NCBI RefSeq assembly: GCF_040958095.1
Contig: NC_091175.1
Span: forward strand, 18,202,195-18,266,194
Direction: 5' to 3'
Length of the DNA: 64,000 nucleotides
Source of the DNA: Procambarus clarkii
Taxonomy: Eukaryota > Arthropoda > Malacostraca > Decapoda > Cambaridae
The notes beneath the pieces were generated by a model. That model did no database searches. It was not told the origin of the DNA and was given only the letters and a program-made list of their open reading frames with translations. Shown piece after piece: positions 43,726 to 55,819 of the stretch; positions within the stretch are counted from its first letter, which is position 1, and every line of letters starts with the position of its first letter. Both the position numbers and the translations under genes were made by a program.

Positions 43726-45663
43726 ATGATAACCCCTGTTTCGGCTGCTTCTGGCTTACCTTTTCAGGCTCGTGGGGTGGGCGACCAAGCCCCCGAGTCG
43801 GTCCGTATTGGAAGACCGGGCTCTGTAGCCTCCGCTGCATTGGGCCCCGACCTTGCTCCTCCTTTGGCCTCTCTGACTCCTTCCCCTGGCTCCCCTCCCT
43901 CCTCTGTGGTTGGGTCGAGCCCCAAGCCCCCAGTGGTGACTACCTCGTCCCCTGGCGCGGCTCCTTCTCTAGTTGTAACTACTGCGCCTTTTAACCCCTC
44001 TCTCTCTGGGGGTTCTCACCGCCGTTCTCGTCACGGCCGCCCTCGCTCGATTCCTTCCAGTTCTGCTACCTATCAAGCCTTGTTTGGTCCCGCTTCGTGG
44101 GCCAAATATTTTGATCTCCTCCCTCTTGATTCTGCGCCTCCTGACGATTTCTCCCTTCATCGACATCTCATTGATTCCGTGGATGCCTCCATTACTTTTA
44201 ACCCCACTCGTCTCGGTACGCGTGTCGTTGCTGCTCCTTCTCAGGATGCTGCTTCCCGCTTGGCTGCCTTATCCTGCCTTGGCGAGACCCCCGTTCGGGT
44301 CTCGAAGAACGTTCAGTTGAATGCCAGTGTTGGCACTATTTTGCTCCCGCCCCATGTTGCGACCGGTGTTCGGGACCTACGCGACTGCCACGACGATATT
44401 CGACATATCCTCGCTGCCCAGGGCCATTCTATTCTCCAGGTGGACACGTTTACTCGTCCCCCTCGTGGTAGTCGCCGTCAACCCCTCCGGGTTGTGAAGA
44501 TTACCTTTGATGGTAGGACCCTTCCACCCTCTGTCATTCTTGCTGGTGCCAGGTGCTCTGTCCAGGAGTACATTCCTTCTCCTCGGCTCTGCAACAAGTG
44601 CTGGAGGTTTGGGCATGGTGCCCTCCGCTGCTCCGGGACTGTCTCTCTCTGTCCTTTGTGTGGTGGCGAAGGTCACTCTAAGTCGGAGTGCGCTTCTCCC
44701 CAGGCTCGTTGCCTCAACTGCGGTGAGGCCCATCCTACCTTCTCCCGTGCGTGTGTCCATTACAAGCTTGAGGCAGCCGTCCTCAACTTGAAGCACCGGG
44801 AGCGTTTATCTTTTCCTGAGGCGAGGCGCCAGGTTCGCCGGCTCCCGCCTTATGCTAATATCTCTTATGCTCGCGTGTTGCGCTCTTCCTCTCCTCGTCC
44901 TTCCCGCCTTCCTCAGACTCACAACCGTTTCCAGGCCTTGGACCCTGATGCGCCCACTGCCCCCTCCTCTGTCCCTTTGGGTTCTCTCCCGAAGGATCCT
45001 CCTCCTGGTCCTCTGTCTGGGGTTCCCCTTCCTTCTACCCGGTCTGTCGTGTCTTCTGTGTCTCCTTCCTCGTCCCCCTCCGATCCTCCTTCCCATCCTC
45101 TTCCTCCATCTATCGGCTCTCCCCGCCGCCTGTCGGTGCGGGCGGATGTCCATCGCTCTCCTAACGGCCGTCGTGTGTGCTCTCGTTCGGCTTCTCCTGT
45201 TGAGACACTGGAATCCGTTGCCCGGTACGTAGTTGCTGGGACACCGGTCTCTTTAAGTCAGAAGCGTAAGCCTGGCTCCTCTCCTTCCTCTTCCCCGGCG
45301 GGTAAGAAGGCTTCGCTTTCTTCCTCAGCTCCTCCTCCTGGCTCTGTTGCTCCTTCCACTCCCGTTTCAGTGCTTGCGCCCCCTGTTCCCGCTATGGAGG
45401 TTTCTTTGGCCCCTGCTTCCCTTTCGGTTGCTGCTCTTGCTGGGGTGCGCTCCTCTCTTTCTACTCCCCCTCTTCCTGCTGCTGTCCTTGACTGCTCCTC
45501 TCCGTTGTCTCGTCCTCCTCCTCCTCCTCCTCCTCCTCCTCCGGACCCTGCCCGCCCACCTCTGATCTGTTCTCCCGTTTCCTTCCCTCCGTCTTTGCTC
45601 AGTTTACCCATGCCCCCTAACCCTGACTTTGCTGACCCTGATCCCGACCCTGATATTCTTTAA
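43726..45663 (+). CDS. I-group LINE ORF1: gag-like RNA-binding protein (645 aa)
   Basis: ATG at 43726, TAA at 45661-45663. The N-terminal third is Pro/Ser-rich. A folded region (residues about 110-280; WAKYFDLLPLDSAPPDDFSL, PVRVSKNVQLNASVGTILLP) precedes three zinc knuckles at about residues 288-350. They read CNKCWRFGHGALRC and CPLCGGEGHSKSEC, both C-x2-C-x4-H-x4-C, and a variant CLNCGEAHPTFSRAC. The C-terminal half is low-complexity Ser/Pro. Such proteins coat the LINE RNA. No internal stop; the minus-strand frames are shadows of skewed composition. Confidence 0.9.
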   Translation: MITPVSAASGLPFQARGVGDQAPESVRIGRPGSVASAALGPDLAPPLASLTPSPGSPPSSVVGSSPKPPVVTTSSPGAAPSLVVTTAPFNPSLSGGSHRRSRHGRPRSIPSSSATYQALFGPASWAKYFDLLPLDSAPPDDFSLHRHLIDSVDASITFNPTRLGTRVVAAPSQDAASRLAALSCLGETPVRVSKNVQLNASVGTILLPPHVATGVRDLRDCHDDIRHILAAQGHSILQVDTFTRPPRGSRRQPLRVVKITFDGRTLPPSVILAGARCSVQEYIPSPRLCNKCWRFGHGALRCSGTVSLCPLCGGEGHSKSECASPQARCLNCGEAHPTFSRACVHYKLEAAVLNLKHRERLSFPEARRQVRRLPPYANISYARVLRSSSPRPSRLPQTHNRFQALDPDAPTAPSSVPLGSLPKDPPPGPLSGVPLPSTRSVVSSVSPSSSPSDPPSHPLPPSIGSPRRLSVRADVHRSPNGRRVCSRSASPVETLESVARYVVAGTPVSLSQKRKPGSSPSSSPAGKKASLSSSAPPPGSVAPSTPVSVLAPPVPAMEVSLAPASLSVAALAGVRSSLSTPPLPAAVLDCSSPLSRPPPPPPPPPPDPARPPLICSPVSFPPSLLSLPMPPNPDFADPDPDPDIL

Positions 45664-45686
45664 CGTGCTCTGTTGGTCTTTCGCCT

Positions 45687-48600
45687 TTGTTTCTTCCTTA
45701 TTCTCTGTTTTTGTCCTTTCTCTTCTCGTCGTTGTCCATTCTTCAATGGAACGTTCGAGGTTATTACGCCAATTTCCTCGAACTCCAACTTCTGGTTTCG
45801 CGGTTTTCGCCCCTTTGTGTCTGTCTCCAGGAGCCGATGCTTGGTGCTCGTCCTGGTCGTTTTCGTGGCTATTCCTTTCTCTCCCCCCCCCCCAGCCATT
45901 GCTGGGGCTTCTAATTCTTCTGCTCTCTTGATTCGGGCTGATGTTCCCTTTGTTCCTTTACTTTTTCCTTCGCCTCTCCATTGTTCTGCTGCTCGTATCT
46001 TTGTGGGGAAATGGTACACAGTTTGTTCCATTTATCTCCCCCCGAGTGTCCCGCTCTCTCTTCCTGATTTGAAACACCTCCTAGACTCCTTGCCGGAGCC
46101 TGTGCTCCTGCTGGGTGACTTCAATTGTCGTCATTCTCTTTGGGGTGACGTTCTGACGAATACCCGGGGTCGCCTCCTTGAGCCGTTTCTCCTCTCTTCT
46201 TCCCTGTCTCTTCTGAATTCTGGTGAGCCCACTCATTTGGACTCTCGAACTCGTACCCTTTCTTGTCTTGATCTTTCTCTCTGCTCTTCTTCTCTTTACT
46301 TAGATTTCACATGGCAGGTTCTTGATGACCTCCATGGAAGTGATCATTTCCCCATCCTTGTTTCCTTTTTCTCTTTTCGCCCTTCCCTCTCTTTCCCTAG
46401 GTGGCAGTTTGCTAAGGCGGACTGGACCCTATTTTCCCTCAGTGCTACTCTCTCTGACCTCTCCCTTCTGCCCCTCTCTCGCGCTCTCCTCCTTTTTCAT
46501 GACACTGTCTTCGACGCTGCCCTCCGCTCTATTCCTCGCTCTTCCTCTCGGGGTCCACGGAAGTGCGTTCCCTGGTGGAATGCGGACTGTGCTCGGGCTG
46601 TCCGCTGTAAGCGTGCAGCCTGGAAGAAGCACCGCCGTAGGCAGACGACCGATTCTTTTCTTTTCTTTCGGAAAGCGAGTGCGGTGGCCCGTAGGGCCAT
46701 CCGTACGGCTAAACGTGAATGTTGGGCATCTTATGTCTCGACAATTACGTCCGAAACCCCTCTGGCCCAGATCTGGAAGCGTATCCGCAAGATAGCGGGT
46801 AAGTTCGTTCCCGATGTTTCACCGGTCCTTCACCTCCATGATACTCTTGTGGCGGACCCGTTGCAGGTCGCTTCCGAACTGGGTTCCCACTTTTCTTCTG
46901 TTAGCTCTGGTCTTCATCTTCCCCAATCTTTCCTTCTTCGTAAACCTGTCCTTGAGTCTCGTCCTTTAGATTTCTGCACTCATCTTCAGCTTCCCTATAA
47001 TGATCCCTTCTCTCTCTCTGAACTTCGTTCTGCCCTGGCCCTCTGCGGTTCTACGGCGGCGGGCTCCGATGGTATTCATTATGAGATGCTTCGCCATCTC
47101 CCTCCGAGCACGTCTCAGTATTTACTGAGTCTGTATAATCGGATCTGGGAGTCGTCGTCAGTCCCTGAGGACTGGCTCGATGCCGTTGTCCTCCCTGTTC
47201 GCAAACCGGGGTCTCTGGGTACTTCCCCTAAGGACTTTCGCCCTATTGCTCTCACAAGTTGTGTCTGCAAACTCTTTGAACGTATGGTTAACGTTCGTCT
47301 GATGTGGTTCCTGGAACACCATCACCTCCTCTCCCCTTCTCAATTTGGTTTCCGCAAGTGCCGCAGCACGACAGATGTCCTGGTGAACTTGGAGGTCTAT
47401 ATACGTACTGCTTTTGCTGCGAAGACCTCCGTTGTTGCCGTCCTTTTTGACCTAGAAAAGGCTTACGACACCACTTGGCGTTATCATATCCTATCTCAAC
47501 TTCATTCTTTTGGCCTTCGTGGTCATCTCCCTCTCTTTCTCCGCAGCTTCCTCTCTCGTCGTTCCTTTCGGGTGCGCCTTGGTACCGCTCTCTCTCCCTC
47601 TTTTCAGCAATACGAAGGTGTGCCCCAGGGTAGTGTTCTGAGCACTACTCTTTTTCTGGTTGCCCTCAATGGTCTTCTTTCCTCTCTTCCTTCTGGTGTC
47701 TTCTCCGCTCTCTATGTCGATGATCTTACCCTTTGTTGTCAGGGTGATGATTCGCCTCTCCTTCAACGCCGGCTTCAACTTGCGATTGATGCCGTGTCGT
47801 CTTGGGCCACAGGTCATGGCTTCAAGTTCTCTACTTCTAAGACTTGTGCCATGACTTTTACGCGGAAACGGGTTGTTCTTCGTCCCTCTTTGTCACTTTA
47901 TGGTCATCCCCTTGAATACAAAGATTCCGCGAAGCTTTTGGGGTTATTCCTTGACACTCGTTTGTCTTGGTCTCCCCATATCTCTTACCTCCGTGTTGAG
48001 TGCTCTAAGTCCCTTACCCTCCTTCGGGTCTTGTCCCATACTTCTTGGGGGGCAGATAGGCGCACTCTCCTTGCTTTACATTCCTCTCTCGTCCTGTCTA
48101 AGCTCGATTATGGTTGCCCTGCTTACTCGTCTGCTTCTCCTTCTACTCTTCGCCGTCTTGATGCTTTGCACCATGCTGGGTTGCGCCTCAGTTCTGGTGC
48201 CTTTCGTTCGACTCCCGTCCTTAGCTTGTATGTTGACACTGGCTTCCTGTCTCTCCAGGACCGCCGTGATCGCTACTGTCTTCGCTATCTTGCGCGGTCC
48301 TTGCAACATCCTTCCTCTCGTCTCTGTCGTGCTTTAACTTTTACCCCTCCTGCGGTTCCTGTTCCTCTTCACCACCTCCCTCTTTCTGTCCGGTTATCTC
48401 GCCTGCAGGATTCTCTTTCCGTTCGTATTTCTGATGTTTCTCCTCGTGTTGTTCCTTCTTTGCCCCCGTGGAGGGTCCCTCTTCCGCGGTTTTGTACATC
48501 CTTGACTCGTATCACTAAAGCTTTTACCCCTCCTACAGTTCTAAAACGCCTTTTCCTCGAGCACTTTTCTTCTCACTCCCGCTCCGTTTCTGTCTTCACC

Positions 48601-49413
48601 GATGGGTCTAAGTCAGCGGACGGTGTTGGCTACTCTGTTGTTTTTCCTGATCGCACTTATATGTGTCGCTTGCCTCCGGAGACTAGCATCTTTACAGCGG
48701 AACTTTATGCTATTCTCTATGCTCTTCGTCTCCTGCTTTCTCGTTGTCAGTCTTCCTTTGTGGTTGTTGTTGACTCTCGTAGTGCCCTCATGGCTCTCGG
48801 GTGCTTTAATCCAGTTCATCCGGTAGTTGTCGAGATCCAGCATTGGCTGTTTCTCGTTCACAGTAAATTTAAGTCGGTTGAGTTTTGTTGGGTTCCCAGC
48901 CATATTGGCGTGTCTTTAAATGAGCGTGCGGATGCTGCCGCTAAGGAAGCTGTCCGCTCTTGTCCCATCTCTCGTAAAGGCATTCCGTATTCCGACTTTT
49001 ACCCGGTTATCCATTCCTCAGTCCTTACCCGTTGGCAGGCTTCTTGGTTGTCTGTTACTGGTAACAAGCTACGTACTCTTAAATGTTGTGTTTCCTCGTG
49101 GCCGTCCTCCTTCCACCGTAACCGGCGGTGGGAAACAGCTCTAGCGAGGTTGCGTATTGGCCATACTCGCTTAACCCATGGTCACTTGATGGAGCGCCGC
49201 CCTGCTCCTTATTGTCCTAGTTCCATTGTCCCTCTTACGGTCGTGCATGTCCTTCTTGAATGTCCTGACTTCCAGGACGAGCGTGTGTCTTGCTTTCCGA
49301 CCGCCCCTCGCGGTCACCTATCCCTCGATAGAATTCTTGGTGACTCGGATACTTTTGATATCGTTCGCCTTATGCGTTTTTGTTCTCGTATTGGCATCCT
49401 TGGTGATATTTAG
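45687..49413 (+). CDS. I-group LINE ORF2: EN, RT, RNase H polyprotein (one frame break)
   Basis: It starts at ATG 45687 (24 bp after ORF1). The first EN block (ILQWNVRGYYANF, CVCLQEPMLG) is in one frame, which is lost in a run of 11 C at 45883-45893. The rest is open in the next frame to 49413. Visible in order: EN (LLGDFNCRHSLWG, DLHGSDHFPILV) and RT (FRPIALTSCVCKLFERM, LFDLEKAYDTTWRY, EGVPQGSVLSTTLFLVALNG, LYVDDLTL). RNase H follows (VFTDGSKSADGVGY, TAELYAILYAL, VVDSRSAL, WVPSHIGVSLNERADAAAKE), then a C-terminal Cys/His segment (VLLECPDF). A long open frame beginning at 45673 is the second-frame reading of the same DNA. Confidence 0.9.
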
Positions 49414-49509
49414 CGCCCTCTGATTATTTTGCGTATTTGATGGTGCTACATAGCCTTCCCGGTTTGGTGCCTTCTTTTGATAATTACTTACTTACTTACT
49501 GGCTTTCCT

Positions 49510-49860
49510 GACCAGTATTGACCCAGGTCATTCTTTGAATCTACAACTAATCTAAGATACGTAAATTGTTTCGTGTTCTTGTCATACCTTTTCATCCATC
49601 AATATAGTTCACCCTTACTCTTCGCCTTTCTTGAGAATGCAACTTAAGCGTTTTTAATCTCGCATTTTACAGTTTCTAATTAAGAGCATACAAATTAAGG
49701 AAACCACAGAAAGCCTATACGAAGCAACTCCTATTTATATAATGTGATGTGTTTAACCATCTATCCCCTTTGTTATACAATTTCATTAATTTGAATATTT
49801 CAGTCGTCCCTATTTATGTATGGCTTTCTATCCAATTATATATGATCTAATTGCTGCAGA
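49510..49860 (-). mobile_element. Old CR1, right part, and a second CR1 relic
   Basis: 49510-49650 continues the relic at 42860-43040. 49680-49860 is another minus CR1 3' end (AAACCACAGAAAGCCTATAC…CCCCTTTGTTATACAATTTC). Confidence 0.6.
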
Positions 49861-50695
49861 GTAAAGGGTCTCGAATCTTTTATATGGATACCGTCACACA
49901 TAAATATAACACATCATAATGAGACATTGCAGCCAAATTAGCGTGCAACAAAGATGAAGTTAAATTAGATCTAGGTATCCCCATCTCTGCTGTCAAAACT
50001 GTATTGGTTCAAACACTCAGGTCTGATAGGAAAGAAATTACCGACTCGCAACGACCTGAAAGTACTAGTATTAAAAGCTATGATTTGTTCAGATCTGAAA
50101 CCTATATCTATGGGCAGCACAAAACGTCCACCAAACTGTGCGACACAGTGGTTGCAAGGATCAGGTTGGGTTACCGTTACCTGTAGCAGGTGGCTACAGG
50201 TGACAGATCTCCCAATCCTGAGCACTCCAGATGCAAACTCTGTGAGCAGGAACTGCGGCATAATCTCCCACACTATATCGCCGAATGCTCAGTTATTAGA
50301 CCTTTCAGACCAGTTGACATGAGGTACCTGGAACTTTGCAATTACTTTATTCACTCTCGTATTCTTGAGGATATCCTCATATTGCACCCAAAATTTGCCA
50401 GTGCAGGCTACTAAACATATGACCCTGTATGACTAACCATCCTGCGAGATGGGGACTTTTATTACCACTGCTACCTTATTCACTCGTGTTGATGCTATCC
50501 TCAAAATGCATCCGGAGTCTGCCAGTGCAGAGTGCCTATTAAATGCCTCTGTATGACTAACCATCCTGTGTGATTAGGATTTTTTAGCATCACGTAGTTA
50601 GCTTTTTTGACACTGTACTCCACTTCATATAGTCTAGGGTAGCTGCACAAATGCAGATGTACCTCATGTATTAATAAAAAATATATAGAATGTAA
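49861..50695 (+). mobile_element. 5'-truncated copy of the decayed RNase H LINE (family of 53464-58120)
   Basis: Starts in the RNase H end and encodes LACNKDEV…LGIPISAVKTVLVQ, then the Cys/His segment CKLCEQELRHNLPHYIAEC (50229-50285). A 3' UTR with an internally duplicated ~130-bp block follows (GACTAACCATCCTG at two places). Matches 57380-58110. Several indels. Confidence 0.75.
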
Positions 50696-50714
50696 ATTAG
50701 GGTTTTTTTTAATC

Positions 50715-50835
50715 TATCTTCATGAGGGAGATTTTCAAAGTCCTGGGATTAACTTTTGTCATCTTTCTCTGTTCTCGTTTAAGGGAACTCATGTCCATTC
50801 TATAGCATGGCAAGCAAACTTAACTGCATAATCCA
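50715..50835 (-). mobile_element. CR1 relic
   Basis: Diverged CR1 minus-strand sequence (CATGTCCATTCTATAGCATG, TAACTGCATAATCCAAATAG). Confidence 0.55.
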
Positions 50836-52030
50836 AATAGGAATTAATTATTGTAGGAGCTCTTAATTTTCTTCCGGAAATTTAGAAGTTTTAATTATCG
50901 AATATCATGCCATTCCTGGTGCAGCCTAATAAGTTTAGGGTAGAACCTTAGTCACCTAAAATAGCCAGAGACCCTCGGAAGGTCTTATGTAATAGGATAA
51001 TAGGATGTTTAGTACGTTTCGAACCTGACCTCAGTGCATATTTAAACGTCAGTATTGAACATTTAACGTTGGTAAAATCTAGTAAAACATCAATGTTGAA
51101 TATTTAACGTTAGTAAAGTCTAGTAAAACGTCAATGTTGATCATTTAACGTTGGTAATGTTTAGAAAAACGTCATTACTTGACATTACGTTATGTTATGA
51201 GTTTTGTATTAAATGAAATACAAATGTATGTGGATTCTCCATGGACGCTCCAGTTTTGCTAAATGAGTCATTTTATACAATGTAGCTATGCAACCTGTCC
51301 TCAGGCCAAGTCCATTCCATCCAGCGGTCGACCACAAAGACGCATTCATAAATTTTAACATGCTATTCATTCAAGACAGGAATCTTCTCAAATATGAATT
51401 AATATTATTATATATTAGCATACTGTTAAGTCTATACTAATATTAAAGTTTTTTTTTTTAACTTGTAAATATAATTAGGCATTGATTATGTTAGGTGTTT
51501 ATGTTCTGTTGGCGATTATTTCAACCCGTCCTCAAGTCCATTACATCCAGCGGTCGACCCCCCACAAACGCATTCATAAATTTTTACATGCTTCTGTTGC
51601 AACCCATCCTCGACTCAAGTCCATTACATTCAGCGGTCAACCCCACAGACGCATTCATAAATTTTAATATGCTGTTCATTTAAAACGGGAAGTTTCTCAA
51701 GTATAAATTAATATTATAATATATTTGCATATTGTGTATAAATAGGCATAGGTTAGGTTAGGTCAGGTGTTTAGGTTCTGTTGGCGATTATTTGTATTTG
51801 TAGTACGTGGGTGAAGCATTTACAGCGTTGTGGTTCGAACAAAATTCGTCAGTGAAGCACTTGTTCCGGATATGTTCGAACGTCAGCAGTTGTGAGTCGT
51901 GTGTAAACCGCTTTTCATTCATAAACAGGGGGTTTGGCGGGTGCATGGAATCACTTTTGGATCTTTGTTTGGAGGACGGGCTGCGGGCTGAGCTATAACA
52001 GATTTTTGTATTTTAATCTTTAATATTTGG
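50836..52030. repeat. Intergenic tandem repeats upstream of gene D
   Basis: About three ~50-bp units with GTCAATGTTGAAYATTTAACG (51046-51195). Three spaced copies of CAGCGGTCRACCCCACARACG…CATTCATAAATTT lie near 51320, 51550 and 51630. At 51800-51998 an open stretch (SCESCVNRFSFINRGFGGCM) has no ATG start; I do not assign it. Confidence 0.55.
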
Positions 52031-52039
52031 GCTTAATCC

Positions 52040-52244
52040 AATGAGGATGGTTTAATGTCTCATAAATCGGGCTGTTCAAAACTCCAAACCTTTCCAACAC
52101 CCATTTTCTTCACCGTGAAAAAAGAACGTTTCGTGTTTTCTGCCAGCCACTTAAGGCTCAGTTGCTCAGCGGTTGCTCGTTCTGTAGCTTACCTATAGAT
52201 GTTCTTTTAACACATATACACATTTTGTGTATATATTACGGCAA
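52040..52244 (+). promoter_or_regulatory. Upstream region of gene D, related to that of gene E
   Basis: The segments AAATCGGGCTGTTCAAAACT…CCAAACCTTT and ACGTTTCGTGTTTTC align with AATCGGACTTTTCAAAGCCT…CAAACATTT and AGTTTCGTGTTTCC at 58152-58218, upstream of gene E. No TATA box that I trust. Shared DNA could be promoter or 5' UTR kept from a duplication. Confidence 0.5.
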
Positions 52245-52716
52245 ATGGATATCGTACATTTTAACATTTATCAATACGTTGTGCTTGGGTTGCGTCACGT
52301 TTTAGGTCGGAGAGGAATCACCGCTATAAATCCCACTGCAAGACTCGACACTGCAGTGATGGATGCTGCTAGCAGTGACATCTTGGCAATAACGGGTAGG
52401 CAATACATGGATGAACTTTGGCGGTGGATGGACGGTGTGGTTCACGCTGTGGTTTACGAGTATCTGCCGTACCTCGCTGACACTGTGAGGTATGCCTACG
52501 ACAACTGTGAAGACGTCATCATGTCTGTGATGAGCCTCATTATAACAGTGATTATGTGGTTAAGCTTCTTGTACTTAAGCTTTAACATCTGTTGCTTCAT
52601 CATAACGCGTCACTGGGCTAGGTAAGTTAATAATCGTGAAATAAATAGATTTTTGATTTGGGGGCTTAAAAGGTGTTCTAATTAGTCTTTCTTTTGTTTT
52701 CAGACGCAATTCTTGA
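52245..52716 (+). CDS. Gene D: 129-aa C-terminally anchored membrane protein, two exons
   Basis: Exon 1 is 52245-52621: ATG, 125 codons plus AG; donor GCTAG|GTAAGT, phase 2. The intron is 82 nt. Exon 2 begins at 52704 after GTTTTCAG and adds only RRNS before TGA (52714-52716). The N-terminal ~90 residues are soluble (MDIVHFNIYQYVVLGLRHVL; QYMDELWRWMDGVV). The motif YEYLPYLADTVRYAY precedes one long hydrophobic segment, about 94-120 (VMSLIITVIMWLSFLYLSF), and a short basic end (RHWARRNS). This is a tail-anchored layout. Gene E shares the YLPYL motif, intron phase and upstream DNA. Function unknown; no AATAAA close by, only ATTAAA near 52992. Confidence 0.7.
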
Positions 52717-53460
52717 TAAGATGGAATATTGGCAAATAAGAATTGGACTTCTGCATTTTAGGACCTCGACTACTTGGACGAATTACCTTCACACAACGGT
52801 TTGTTCATGTGGGAGAAGATTTCTGCCAGTAGTTTTAAGTTGACTCGCTAAATGTAGCAAAGATTTAATTTTAATTAACCCCCTCCTCCCTCCCCCCCTA
52901 TTTTCTCGAAGACGCTTCCAATGCACTTTTAAAAATGTTTCGTCTGTACTTTGTTTTACTTGTTGCGTATTGATCATTATCTGAATAATGGGATTAAAAA
53001 TGGTCTGAAATGTCCATAACCACAAATATTTATGTAATTTTTACTGTTGTTTTAAAGATTTTTTTTTTTAAGCGTCCCCTCTCTTCTCCCTTTTTTACCA
53101 TTTTTTTCATAATGACAAATCTATTATAACCTTTTAATCGAATTTGTATACAGAGTCAGAGTTGGCGAGTGCATTTTGTGACCTTAAATTACAATAAGGT
53201 GACTGGTTGTTTTCTTCACTTATAACCCAAGAAATCTGAATAGTTGTGATTTATGATGGTAAGGAAGGTTTATAAAATACTAATGGGTTGAATGGATGAC
53301 ACGTTCAATTAACATGACACAATGGACGTTAATTAGGTTATTGAAAGACCTTTTGGTCACTACTGATTTGGAAACTAGAGTGGTAGAAAGATAGGCTACC
53401 AACTGACCATTACGCAGATGAGAGATGACTTTAATATTAATGACCCCCTGAAAAATTGTC
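52717..53460. other. Gene D 3' side and unassigned AT-rich DNA
   Basis: Homopolymer-rich; no gene or repeat recognised. Confidence 0.4.
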
Positions 53461-55109
53461 ACTTGTAAGCAATCGAGTAAATGAACAAAATTAAAAGTAA
53501 TTTTGTAGTGGATAAATTTCTCACGTGGGATGTGAAAAGCTTGTGCAGGAGGCTGTTTGATCTAATGATGTACGCTTGTGCCAATAACATTGATGTACTG
53601 TGCCTACAGGAACCATACACTGCAAACCCGAAAAACAAAACGCCACCCAAACTCTCAGGCTATGTAGCATTCTCAAATGTTGGTTAACACGATGTCGATA
53701 CCTTGACGCATGTTAAAAGTAACCTAGTGTGTAAACATGTATAAAAAACTACAAGTGGCGACTCATTATCGGCAATTTCAGATTGCTACAGCGACCGGTT
53801 TTATTAATTTAGTTTATGTAAGGGGCGATCAAATGGTGGAAGATTCTCTTCCAAAAATCACCAACAGCTCTCAAATCATTGTCATGGGTGATTTTTAATG
53901 CTAGACACACTGGCTTGGGTGACACCAAAACAAATAGAATTGATAAAGTTTTTTTTGTTAAATACTGACATGCTATTGTCTAAGATATTTAACTTTTAAC
54001 TCGTCTAACGTCACACACACCTCATGGGTGGCAAACTTTATTACGTCATTAGTCACGATCTCGTGGATAATGCTGTAAGAGGCTCAATGGTTCACGAATT
54101 AATGATTTTTGCCATTTTTAAAGTTCATACACCATAACTAATGTCAAACCTAAATGCTTTGAAAAAAAATTAATAAATATCCCTGAATTTATTTAACTTG
54201 CAAATACCGCATTTCTGAATGACATAACTTACTGTATTTCTACCGTTAATACATTATAAAAATTGGTAACTCCAGGTCCTTATGACTATATTGTAAAATC
54301 CACAAGACCCAACACAGCAAGGAAGGGACAGAAGTGACAGGCGTGATACTGACTTACGCCTTAAGCCCCTGCATAACAGTTCTCATCTTACCTGAACAGT
54401 ATAAAGCGCACAAAACAGCTGACACCCTCAACATATTTCTTAAGACCAACCGAGAGTTTAGAGCTAAAGGAACAGGTGTATAACCAGCACTGGGAACTGT
54501 TTTAGCAAGGCATTAATCATGCAACATCCTCATCCCAAATGTGGAATAAAATTAAAAATATTTATCATGCTAACAATCGTCAACTTTATCACCACTCACC
54601 GGCAGACTATTCCGACATGCTGCTTCAACAATATGCAAGCACTGCCGGTATAAGCAGCCTGTCCCTAGATGTACAACACCATCTGACTAGTACCAAAATA
54701 AATCGTTACTTCAGTATTGAAATTGCCTGTAGTGAAATAGGGCCTGATGATAACTATGGCAAAACACCCTTTAAAAAAAAAAGATGCACTCAAGAAAGGT
54801 AAGGCTACCTCTCCTGGAGAGGATGGCATAACATATAATACGACGAGAGTACTTGCTGTCCTGCTAAATAGCCCTTTGCTAGAATTGTTTAATCAAAGTC
54901 TAAGGCAGGGTGTCTTGATTGACCGCTGGACACGGACTCCTAATACCCATACCCAAGCCTAATTCACAAAAATTCAGACCCATCTCTCTGACATCGTGGA
55001 TGTGTAAAGATCTTGAGAGGATTATACTCGACAGACTAATGTTTCAAATCAACCCCCACCTTGCTTCTAACCTGTATGGTTTCCTTCCTGGAAGAAGCAC
55101 ACAAACTTG

Positions 55110-55237
55110 TTGATCAAACCACACACTAGAAAGTGAAGGGACGACGACCGGTCCGTCCTGGACCATTCTCAAGTCTATTTCACTATTCTAGTTTGTAGTT
55201 TGGTCAACATATTTCAGTCACGTTATTGTGACTCGTC
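55110..55237. mobile_element. Foldback-family element with 14-bp target duplication
   Basis: The ends are TTGATCAAACCACACACTAG and …TGGTCAACATATTTCAGTCA then CGTTATTGTGACTCGTC. AGCACACAAACTTG flanks it at 55096-55109 and 55238-55251. It interrupts the RT of the decayed LINE just after GRSTQT. Confidence 0.8.
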
Positions 55238-55819
55238 AGCACACAAACTTGCTTTGCTGAATATTTTATTAGAGGGTAACCAAGCTCTCGGGCGGCATTT
55301 ATTGATCTCCAAACTGCTTTTGATACAGCAGATAAATAATCTTAGAACAACTAGCCTCTTTTGGAGTTAAGGAGCTGTTTACATGGCTCAGGGGTTACCT
55401 GAGTAACAGAACCGCCTCAGTCCTTTTCAAGGGGGTCAAACGTAAACATTGTGCACTCTTTGAGTTTGGTACACCCCAGGTTGGAGTGCTTAATCCTACA
55501 CTGTTCAATGTTCTGATGCACAAAATAACAACTGATATTCCCACACTACCTGACGAAACCGTCATCTGTTATGCCGATGACATATGCATTGTTGCAAATA
55601 CCCAAACTAGACTGCAAGCTCTACTTGAATCACTCGCTGCTAAAAGCATTGAATGTGGTCTTGTTATCCCTATAACTAAATTCAGAGCTCTCCATTTCCC
55701 AAGGGAAAGCTCTTGTCCCTATAACTTTTAAGGTCAACAACCAGAACATTGAAACGTGTGGGCAACACAAATACCTTGGAGTTGGTATCAACAGTGACAT
55801 TGTAAACGATGTAAACGAT

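Larger units (their letters stand above)
43190..49495 (+). mobile_element. Almost intact I-group LINE (6.3 kb) with 14-bp target duplication
   Basis: The order is: a 5' UTR of about 540 bp, ORF1 with zinc knuckles (43726-45663), and ORF2 with EN, RT and RNase H (45687-49413). A short 3' UTR then ends in TTACTTACTTACT. TTACTGGCTTTCCT occurs at 43176-43189 and 49496-49509 and is the target duplication. A second, rearranged copy with the same 5' end starts near 59880. ORF1 is open; ORF2 has one frame break in a C homopolymer. The combination of three-knuckle ORF1 and RNase H points to the I group (I/Nimb type); the exact clade is inference. Confidence 0.9.

Noticed and set aside
51807-51998. Cys-rich 63-codon frame upstream of gene D
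   Set aside because: Starts without ATG, no splice context, and neighbouring DNA is repeated; kept only as a note.
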